From Bacteroidaceae bacterium (GTDB lineage Bacteria > Bacteroidota > Bacteroidia > Bacteroidales > Bacteroidaceae): DNA of 21,373 nt. A program made the translations under genes and the position numbers. Shown here one piece after another: positions 15,039 to 21,373 of this stretch. Below the pieces are notes generated by a model. It was given only the letters and a program-made list of their open reading frames with translations. It was not told where the DNA came from and did not search any database. Numbering within the stretch: position 1 is the first letter of the stretch; each line of letters starts with the position of its first letter. The DNA is taken from NCBI GenBank assembly GCA_016302435.1, contig JAEDNQ010000015.1, positions 1 to 21,373 on the forward strand, written 5' to 3'.

Positions 15039-15139
15039 CCACAATACCCTGGGTGAGGCCATAATACTCAAGGAAAGACCATAATACTCAAGGAAAGACC
15101 ATAATACTCAAGTTGACACCACAAGGTACAAGGTTACGT
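15039..15139. repeat. 20-bp tandem repeat array between araR and the second symporter
   Basis: Contiguous 20-bp units start with CCA(C/T)AA. Unit 1 (15039-15058) is diverged; units 2 and 3 (15059-15098) are identical, CCATAATACTCAAGGAAAGA; unit 4 (15099-15118) differs only in its last six bases. A diverged 21-bp unit (15119-15139) follows. A partial unit, CCACTCAAGGTGACG, precedes at 15024-15038. The period equals two helical turns. No spacers separate the units, so it is not a CRISPR. The array ends 45 nt before the symporter start codon. Confidence 0.85.
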
Positions 15140-15184
15140 CACCATATTCAGAAAGGATAATCACAACTTCATAATCTCAACAAA

Positions 15185-17149
15185 GTGAACAACATCAGCA
15201 ACATCACCGAATCCATCGGACTTAACGGCTTTGAATACATCGACTTCCTGATATGGACAGTATACATGATACTCATTATCAGTGTGAGCGCGTATATAAG
15301 CAAGAAAAGAGACGGACGAGATAGAACCACAAAAGATTACTTTCTCGCCAACAACACCTTGCCCTGGTGGGTAGTGGGATGTACACTCATAGCCTCCAAC
15401 ATATCTACTGAGCAAATCATCGGAGAAGCCGGAACATGCTATTCCATAGGATTTGCCACAGCCGCCTATGAGGTGCTTGCAGCCATAGCCATCTTGGTCA
15501 TAGCCAAATATTTCTTGCCCATGATGCTCTCACTGAAGATTACAACCATCCCTGAGCTCCTGAGCAAGCGATACAACAAAGGCATAGGTCTCGGATTCTC
15601 CATCCTGTGGCTGCTCATGTTCATCTTCATCAACCTCACCTCCGTTGCTTGGCTCGGAGCTCTCGCCATTGAACAGATTCTCGGACTCCAAGGATGCGTG
15701 TTCACAGTCTTTGGCTTCGAAATGTCAATACGCACAGCTATCATCTGCATACTCTTCTTCTTCTCAGCCCTCTACTCCATCCACGGCGGCATGATGGCCA
15801 TATCGTGGACAAGCGTCATGCAAATAGCATTTATCATACTCGGCGGACTCATCACATCATATTTCACACTGACAGCGGTAGCAGGAGAAAACGGAACGTA
15901 CATCGACGGACTCAACAAAGTATACAACTACCTCACCACAGGACAGTATGCCAACGACACCCACTTTGACCTCATCGTGCGTAAGTCGTGCTCACCCGAA
16001 GGCTACCACCTTCTTCCAGGCCTTGGAGCAGTCTTAGGCGGAATGCAGATAACTAACTTCTGCTACTGGGGCTTCACGCAATACATCATCCAGGGAGGAC
16101 TGAGCGCCGAGACAACAAAAGAAGCGCGCAAGGGACTTGTATTCGCTGCCCTTATCAAACTTGTCATTCCATTCATAGTGCTCATTCCCGGAGTGTGCGC
16201 CTTCTATATGACACACTACCAGTTCACGTCAGCAGACTTTGCCAATGCAATCAGCACACCCGACCAAGCTATGCCTTGGTTCATAGCCAACATGATACCT
16301 ACAGGCATCAAGGGACTCTTCTTCGCAACCCTTACAGCATCCATCATTTCCACCATTGCAGCCATAAGCAATAGTGCCTCCACCATATTTACCCTTGACA
16401 TATACAAGAAATACTGGGTGACTGACGCTACAGACAAGAAGCTCGTCAACGTAGGCAAGCTCTCTGCAGCCGTTGCCATCCTCATAGCACTCTTCGCTGT
16501 TCGCCCTCTCATAGGCAGCATGGAAAACGGATTCAAATACATACAGGAATACTCCAGTTTCATCTACCCAGGAGTCATGACACTCATGATATTTGGCTTC
16601 TTCTGGAAACGTGCATCAACCTTTGCAGCCGCCACAGTAGCCATCATCACCGTCCCCCTTGGCATTATCTTCCAATTCACCTTATCAGACGTGCCGTTCC
16701 TCTTCCGTTCCAGCTACGTATTCATCATAGACACCATACTGTTTATCGCTATCTCCTACCTCAGCCACCAGTGCACCAAGATAAACCTTCCAAGCAAGAG
16801 CGACCGCCGCAAGATGGTGAGATGGGGATATATAATTGGTGTCGTCTCACTCGGATGCATCCTCGCAGCAGCTACAGTAACAATAGGCAACGCAATGCTT
16901 CCGCCAGATGTCTCCCCCGAAGAAAATATCTTCGCTTATCTCAACGACATAGGCTTCCAGACATTCTATTTCTTCGGATGCCTACTGGCCACCATCTCCC
17001 TCTGCCTCATATCCAGTGCCAAAGACCGCAAGAGCAACGTCAAGGCATTTGCCTTCGACATGGAACTCATAGAGACAGATAAAAAGTTTGCTGTCTACGC
17101 CACCATCATCTGCCTCTACATCTCAATGGCATACATCATCTTCTGGTAA
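15185..17149 (+). CDS. Sodium/solute symporter (SSS family), paralogue 2 in the ara cluster
   Basis: A second Na+-coupled sugar symporter of 654 residues, colinear with the one at 12231. By my count 40 of the first 80 residues are identical, including DYFLA-NTL-WW-VG and NIS-EQ-IG, and NLTSVAWLGALAIEQILGLQG is fully kept. It therefore arose by an old duplication rather than a recent one. Differences near the substrate path (for example VVGCTLIASN for AVGASLIAAN and GEAGTC for GMSGTG) could reflect another sugar or affinity. The start is GTG at 15185: an in-frame stop lies at 15158-15160 with no ATG between, and GTG aligns the N-termini of the two paralogues exactly. It lies 45 nt after a 20-bp tandem repeat, and araD follows after 174 bp. 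Confidence 0.92.
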   Translation: MNNISNITESIGLNGFEYIDFLIWTVYMILIISVSAYISKKRDGRDRTTKDYFLANNTLPWWVVGCTLIASNISTEQIIGEAGTCYSIGFATAAYEVLAAIAILVIAKYFLPMMLSLKITTIPELLSKRYNKGIGLGFSILWLLMFIFINLTSVAWLGALAIEQILGLQGCVFTVFGFEMSIRTAIICILFFFSALYSIHGGMMAISWTSVMQIAFIILGGLITSYFTLTAVAGENGTYIDGLNKVYNYLTTGQYANDTHFDLIVRKSCSPEGYHLLPGLGAVLGGMQITNFCYWGFTQYIIQGGLSAETTKEARKGLVFAALIKLVIPFIVLIPGVCAFYMTHYQFTSADFANAISTPDQAMPWFIANMIPTGIKGLFFATLTASIISTIAAISNSASTIFTLDIYKKYWVTDATDKKLVNVGKLSAAVAILIALFAVRPLIGSMENGFKYIQEYSSFIYPGVMTLMIFGFFWKRASTFAAATVAIITVPLGIIFQFTLSDVPFLFRSSYVFIIDTILFIAISYLSHQCTKINLPSKSDRRKMVRWGYIIGVVSLGCILAAATVTIGNAMLPPDVSPEENIFAYLNDIGFQTFYFFGCLLATISLCLISSAKDRKSNVKAFAFDMELIETDKKFAVYATIICLYISMAYIIFW

Positions 17150-17165
17150 GATGAATAATCAACAC

Positions 17166-17181
17166 AGGATACCCCTATCCT
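17166..17181 (+). other. Small hairpin after the second symporter
   Basis: AGGATA (17166-17171) pairs with TATCCT (17176-17181) across a CCCC loop, 16 nt past the stop. No T-run follows. The rest of the gap to araD is A/T- and C-rich with two AAGCTT sites; I see no promoter in it. Confidence 0.4.
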
Positions 17182-17323
17182 CCCCTTCCCGCTCAACAGC
17201 ATCACACATACTTTCACATATCCAAGCTTAAACATCACCCCAACATAAATCAAGCTTGCATATATCTACCCAAGCATACACATATATATAAATAAACATT
17301 AATCATCAAAAAAAAGAAAGACT

Positions 17324-18034
17324 ATGTTAGAAGAACTGAAAGAAAAAGTATTCAAGGCCAACCTCGACCTCGTAAAGCAAGGACTGGTCATCTTCACATG
17401 GGGAAACGTATCAGGCATTGACCGTGAAAAAGGTCTCGTCGTCATCAAGCCTTCTGGCGTTAGCTATGACGACATGAAAGCGAGTGACATGGTCGTTGTA
17501 GACCTCGAGACAGGCAAAGTTGTAGAGGGAGAGCTCAACCCCTCATCCGACACACCAACCCACCTCGTGCTCTACAAGGCTTTCCCCAACATACAGGGAG
17601 TAGTACACACCCACTCCACCTACGCCACAGCCTTCGCACAGGCCGGCAAGGACATACCAAACATCGGCACAACTCATGCAGACTACTTCTACAAAGCCAT
17701 TCCTTGCACACGCGACATGACAAAGGAAGAGGTAGAAGGACAGTACGAACTCGAGACAGGCAATGTCATTGTGGACGAAATACTCAACATCCGCAAGATC
17801 AACCCAGACCACACACCAGCCGTGCTCGTCAAGAACCACGGGCCATTCTCTTGGGGCACATCTCCCGACAATGCTGTCTATAACGCAAAGGTTATGGAAC
17901 AGTGTGCCAAGATGGCATTCGTGGCCTTCTCTGTCAACCCAGAGCTCACCATGAACCCTCTGCTCATAGAGAAGCACTACAACCGCAAGCACGGACCTAA
18001 TGCCTACTACGGACAGAAGGGACAGAAGCACTAA
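17324..18034 (+). CDS. araD: L-ribulose-5-phosphate 4-epimerase
   Basis: A class II aldolase-fold enzyme that converts L-ribulose-5-phosphate to D-xylulose-5-phosphate, the last step before the pentose phosphate pathway. The 236-residue product contains the zinc-binding HTHS motif (H95, H97) and the third ligand in KNHG (H172). It also has D76, D120 and Y229, which correspond to the catalytic residues of E. coli AraD at nearly the same numbers. NVSGID and KPSGVSY form the phosphate-binding part. The length is the usual one for the family. ATG 17324 follows an A-rich leader (AAAAAAAAGAAAGACT) that may act as the ribosome entry site. It sits between the second symporter and araA. A generic sugar-phosphate aldolase is unlikely given these residues and the neighbours. 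Confidence 0.96.
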   Translation: MLEELKEKVFKANLDLVKQGLVIFTWGNVSGIDREKGLVVIKPSGVSYDDMKASDMVVVDLETGKVVEGELNPSSDTPTHLVLYKAFPNIQGVVHTHSTYATAFAQAGKDIPNIGTTHADYFYKAIPCTRDMTKEEVEGQYELETGNVIVDEILNIRKINPDHTPAVLVKNHGPFSWGTSPDNAVYNAKVMEQCAKMAFVAFSVNPELTMNPLLIEKHYNRKHGPNAYYGQKGQKH

Positions 18035-18097
18035 GCGACGAATCAGCCGACAACATGCTGTGACACCTGATTCACAATGAATCATCAACCCCGTCGC
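18035..18097 (+). other. Overlapping alternative hairpins after araD
   Basis: GCGACG directly follows the araD stop (18035-18040) and is complementary to CGTCGC (18092-18097). Between them GAATCAG (18040-18046) can pair with CTGATTC (18067-18073), while TGATTCA (18068-18074) can instead pair with TGAATCA (18078-18084) around a CAA loop. The two inner folds exclude each other. No T-run follows either. Confidence 0.45.
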
Positions 18098-18156
18098 GCA
18101 GTAGCTGACAACCTGATTAACTCAACTAAAAACAAAAAAAACATTTATTAACCCCA

Positions 18157-18201
18157 GGATGCACTCCCTTCTATTAGAACATAGAAAAAGAGCACGCATC
18201 C
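18157..18201 (+). other. Hairpin immediately upstream of araA
   Basis: GGATGC (18157-18162) pairs with GCATCC (18196-18201), CTC (18164-18166) with GAG (18190-18192), and TTCTAT (18169-18174) with ATAGAA (18181-18186), closing a TAGAAC loop. It ends 21 nt before the araA ATG. It could protect a processed 5' end or tune araA translation. Confidence 0.55.
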
Positions 18202-18222
18202 CCTAAAAAACTTTAGACCAAT

Positions 18223-19755
18223 ATGTTTGAAAATTTAGAGCTTTGGTGGGTAACCGGAGCACAGCTCCTCTACGGAGGCGAGACAGTAAAGATAGTAGAC
18301 GGACACTCTAAGGAGATGGTCGACGGACTCAACAACAGCGGCATCATCCCCGTGAAAGTAGTATACAAGGGCACAGCCAACTCATCAAAGGAGGTTGAAG
18401 CCATCATGAAGGCAGCCAACAACGATGAGAAGTGCGCAGGTATCATCACATGGATGCACACATTCTCACCAGCCAAGATGTGGATTAAGGGACTTCAGAC
18501 TCTCCAGAAGCCACTCCTCCACCTCCACACACAGTACAATGCCGAAATACCTTGGGACACTATCGACATGGACTTCATGAACCTCAACCAGTCAGCCCAC
18601 GGCGACATCGAGTTTGGTCACATCTGCAGCCGCATGCGTGTGCCACGCAAGGTTGTCGTAGGACACTGGAAGAGCCAAGAAGTGCAGAAGAAGATAGCCG
18701 TATGGGCACGCGTCTCTGCAGCCGTAGCCGACGCCCACAACGTTCGCTGCATCATGTTCGGCATGAACATGAACAACGTAGCCGTTACAGACGGCGACCG
18801 CGTAGAGTTCGAGCAGCGTCTTGGCTACCATGTGGACTACTACCCAGTGTCCAACCTCATGGAGTACTGGAAGCAGGTGACAGACGAAGAGGCAGACGCC
18901 CTCGTCGAGGAATACAAGAAGCTCTACACCATCAAGATTGACGAGTCAGGTGAAGAAGTATACTGGGAAAAGGTTAGGCATGCAGCCAAGGCCGAGATAG
19001 CCCTCCGCCGCGTACTCAAAGAAGAAGGTGCCACAGCCTTCACCACAAACTTCGACGACCTCGGCGAAGCAGACATCACAGATCCTAACTTCATCGGCTT
19101 TGACCAGATACCAGGCCTCGCCTCACAGCGCCTCATGGCAGAAGGTATAGGCTTCGGCGCAGAAGGCGACTGGAAGACAGCATGCCTCTACCGCTCACTC
19201 TGGGTTATGAACCAAGGCCTCGAAAAGGGATGCTCATTCCTTGAGGACTACACACTCAACTTTGCCGAAGACTGCACTTCCAGCCTCCAGAGCCACATGC
19301 TCGAAGTATGCCCGCTCATCGCTGTCGACAAGCCTACACTCGAGGTACACTTCCTCGGCATTGGCATCCGCAAGGAGCAGACAGCACGCCTCGTCTTCAC
19401 TTCAAAGACAGGTAAGGGCATCAAGGCCACTATCGTTGACCTCGGCAACCGCTTCCGCCTCATCACAAGCGAAGTAGAATGCATCGAGCCAAAGCCAATG
19501 CCAAAGCTCCCTGTAGCCTCTGCTCTCTGGGTTCCACAGCCCACATTCGAGATTGGCGCAGGCGCATGGATTCTCGCAGGCGGCACACACCACAGCGCCT
19601 TCTCATACGACATCACTGCCGAATACTGGGAGGACTTCGCTGAAATCACAGGCATGGAATTTGTCAACATTGACAAGGACACCACCATCAGCGGCTTCAA
19701 GACACAGCTCCGCAACAACGAGGTGTACTACATGCTCAACAAGGCACTCAAGTAA
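18223..19755 (+). CDS. araA: L-arabinose isomerase
   Basis: A cytoplasmic Mn2+-dependent isomerase turning L-arabinose into L-ribulose. The product is 510 residues, against about 500 in E. coli. It opens with the typical WWVTGAQLLYGGE (8-20) and contains MHTFSPAKMWI (78-88) and HTQYN. The four metal or catalytic positions of the family are present: E314 in GFGAEGDWKTA, E341 in FLEDYTLNF, H358 in SLQSHMLEVCP, and H456/H457 in GTHHSAFS. No gaps or frame breaks are seen. It follows araD by 188 bp with structured RNA between, and araB starts 27 bp downstream, so araA and araB are almost surely co-transcribed. The start MFENLELWWVTG matches the conserved family N-terminus, supporting ATG 18223. 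Confidence 0.97.
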   Translation: MFENLELWWVTGAQLLYGGETVKIVDGHSKEMVDGLNNSGIIPVKVVYKGTANSSKEVEAIMKAANNDEKCAGIITWMHTFSPAKMWIKGLQTLQKPLLHLHTQYNAEIPWDTIDMDFMNLNQSAHGDIEFGHICSRMRVPRKVVVGHWKSQEVQKKIAVWARVSAAVADAHNVRCIMFGMNMNNVAVTDGDRVEFEQRLGYHVDYYPVSNLMEYWKQVTDEEADALVEEYKKLYTIKIDESGEEVYWEKVRHAAKAEIALRRVLKEEGATAFTTNFDDLGEADITDPNFIGFDQIPGLASQRLMAEGIGFGAEGDWKTACLYRSLWVMNQGLEKGCSFLEDYTLNFAEDCTSSLQSHMLEVCPLIAVDKPTLEVHFLGIGIRKEQTARLVFTSKTGKGIKATIVDLGNRFRLITSEVECIEPKPMPKLPVASALWVPQPTFEIGAGAWILAGGTHHSAFSYDITAEYWEDFAEITGMEFVNIDKDTTISGFKTQLRNNEVYYMLNKALK

Positions 19756-19782
19756 TCACATCGCATCTCATCCATACATACA

Positions 19783-21372
19783 ATGAACGCAAAGCAAACC
19801 ATAGAAGCAGGTAAGGCCGTACTCGGAATCGAGTTCGGCTCTACCCGCATCAAGGCCGTACTCATCGACCAAGAAAACAACCCCATAGCTCAGGGAAGCC
19901 ACACATGGGAAAACCAGCTCGTCGACGGACTCTGGACATACAGCACAGAAGCCATCTGGTATGGTCTCCAAGACTGCTATGCTCAGCTCCGCAAAAACGT
20001 TCTCGAGCAGTACGAGACAGAGATAGAGACACTCGCAGCCATCGGCGTGAGTGCCATGATGCACGGCTACATGGCCTTCAAAGGCAACGATATCCTCGTC
20101 CCCTTCCGCACATGGCGCAACACCAACACCGGAAAGGCAGCAGCCGAACTCTCACAGCTCTTCAACTACAACATCCCCCTTCGCTGGAGCATCTCACACC
20201 TCTACCAAGCCATCCTCGACAACGAGGAGCACGTGGGCGACATCGAGTTCCTCACCACCCTCGCAGGCTATATCCACTGGCAGATAACAGGTCAGAAAGT
20301 CCTTGGAGTCGGCGACGCATCAGGTATGATACCTGTCGACCCTGCCACTAAGACCTACGATGCCACTATGGTAGAGAAGTTCAACAAGCTCATCGAACCA
20401 AAAGGCTTCTCATGGACACTCCTCGACATCCTGCCAAAATCACTCAATGCAGGCGAGAACGCTGGCTACCTCACACAGGAAGGAGCACAGCGCCTCGATG
20501 TCTCTGGCCATCTGAAGGCAGGCATACCCGTGTGCCCACCAGAAGGCGATGCAGGCACAGGCATGGTAGCCACCAATGCCGTCAAGCAGCGCACAGGCAA
20601 TGTCAGCGCCGGCACATCATCCTTCTCAATGATAGTGCTCGAAAAAGAACTCTCCAAGCCATACGAGATGATAGACATGGTGACCACACCTGACGGAAGC
20701 CTCGTGGCCATGGTTCACTGCAATAACTGCACATCTGACATCAACGCATGGGTCAAGATATTCAAGGAGTTCATGGAACTCATGAACATGCCTGTCGACA
20801 TGAACGCACTCTACACAAACCTCTTCAACGTAGCAACAAAAGGCACACCCGACTGCGGAGGCGTCCTCTCCTACAACTACGTGTCAGGCGAACCAGTCAC
20901 AGGACTTGCCGACGGACGCCCACTCTTTGTGCGCTCAGCCAACGACAAGTTCAACCTTGCCAACTTCATGCGCGCCCACCTTTACGGAGCCATCGGCGTA
21001 CTCAAGATAGGCAACGACATACTCCTCAAGGAAGAGAAAGTGCAGGTTGACCGCATCACAGGCCACGGTGGCTACTTCACCACCAAGGGTGTAGGCCAGC
21101 AGATGCTTGCAGCAGCCCTCAACTCCCCCATCTCCGTCATGGAGACAGCTGGCGAAGGCGGTGCATGGGGCATAGCCCTACTCGCGTCCTACGAGATTAA
21201 CAACCCCAAGAAGCTCAGCCTTGCAGACTGGCTCGACGAAGTTGTCTTCGCAGGCAATGCAGGCGAAGAAATCAAGCCAAATCCTGAAGACGTGGCTGGT
21301 TTCAACGCATATATCGAAAACTACAAGCGAGGACTCGCCATCGAGCAAGCTGCCGTAGACAACAAAAAGTAA
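19783..21372 (+). CDS. araB: Ribulokinase (FGGY carbohydrate kinase)
   Basis: An FGGY kinase that by context phosphorylates L-ribulose to L-ribulose-5-phosphate. The 529-residue product has the N-terminal ATPase motif GIEFGSTRIKAVLID (15-29), MMHGYMAF near 92-99, GVGDASGMIPVD (175-186), the catalytic-base segment PEGDAGTG with D256, SAGTSSFSMI, and the C-terminal nucleotide-binding GHGGYFTTKGVGQQ (427-440) with ETAGEGGAWGIALLA. It is complete; TAA ends at 21372, one base before the window edge, so what follows cannot be seen. In Bacteroides the equivalent gene is sometimes labelled xylulose kinase; the tight link to araA (27 bp) favours ribulokinase. It differs clearly in N-terminal sequence from the enteric AraB type. 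Confidence 0.92.
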   Translation: MNAKQTIEAGKAVLGIEFGSTRIKAVLIDQENNPIAQGSHTWENQLVDGLWTYSTEAIWYGLQDCYAQLRKNVLEQYETEIETLAAIGVSAMMHGYMAFKGNDILVPFRTWRNTNTGKAAAELSQLFNYNIPLRWSISHLYQAILDNEEHVGDIEFLTTLAGYIHWQITGQKVLGVGDASGMIPVDPATKTYDATMVEKFNKLIEPKGFSWTLLDILPKSLNAGENAGYLTQEGAQRLDVSGHLKAGIPVCPPEGDAGTGMVATNAVKQRTGNVSAGTSSFSMIVLEKELSKPYEMIDMVTTPDGSLVAMVHCNNCTSDINAWVKIFKEFMELMNMPVDMNALYTNLFNVATKGTPDCGGVLSYNYVSGEPVTGLADGRPLFVRSANDKFNLANFMRAHLYGAIGVLKIGNDILLKEEKVQVDRITGHGGYFTTKGVGQQMLAAALNSPISVMETAGEGGAWGIALLASYEINNPKKLSLADWLDEVVFAGNAGEEIKPNPEDVAGFNAYIENYKRGLAIEQAAVDNKK

Positions 21373-21373
21373 A

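Noticed and set aside
15039..15139. CRISPR array
   Set aside because: The 20-bp units are contiguous without spacers and there are no cas genes.

Overview
The window looks like a chromosomal segment of a Bacteroidales bacterium, most likely a Prevotella-type member of the Prevotellaceae. The reasons are the gene content (a NUDIX-type AraR regulator, FucP/GluP-like sugar porters, a very large DUF5112/DUF5113-like histidine kinase), weak Shine-Dalgarno sequences with A-rich leaders, and promoters of the TAnnTTTG type. Genus is inferred from protein resemblance only.

Layout. (1) Positions 1-289 hold no gene I can support, but they contain a five-unit 10-bp tandem repeat and small inverted repeats. 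(2) 290-4705 (minus) is one 1471-residue membrane histidine kinase that reads like two kinase-like proteins fused head to tail. (3) 4706-5040 is a divergent promoter region, with a well-formed Bacteroidetes promoter for folC. (4) folC (5041-6354) is a folate housekeeping gene. (5) A galactose cluster follows: cytoplasmic galM, a FucP/GluP-type galactose/glucose porter and galK, with strong hairpins in both intercistronic gaps. (6) 10222-10831 is a 610-bp gap. It starts with a 191-bp foldback element that has 18-bp perfect terminal inverted repeats and a TAAA direct duplication, inserted at the galK stop codon. A rho-independent terminator follows, then a palindromic operator candidate next to a TAnnTTTG promoter. 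(7) From 10832 to 21372 runs an L-arabinose cluster: lipoprotein mutarotase, sodium/solute symporter, araR, second sodium/solute symporter, araD, araA, araB.

How the genes work together. In the galactose cluster, the porter imports sugar, GalM interconverts anomers and GalK makes galactose-1-phosphate; galT and galE are not in the window. In the arabinose cluster, an envelope lipoprotein mutarotase and two paralogous Na+-coupled symporters precede the cytoplasmic steps. AraA converts L-arabinose to L-ribulose, AraB phosphorylates it, and AraD epimerises L-ribulose-5-phosphate to D-xylulose-5-phosphate. AraR, a NUDIX-fold sugar sensor with a winged-helix domain and a broken NUDIX catalytic motif, is the likely local regulator. 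I saw a consensus promoter only ahead of the first arabinose gene, which suggests one long transcript with structured intercistronic regions.

The points most worth following are the MITE-like foldback element behind galK, the fused kinase whose H-box and ATP-binding motifs sit in different modules, and the 20-bp tandem repeat between araR and the second symporter.
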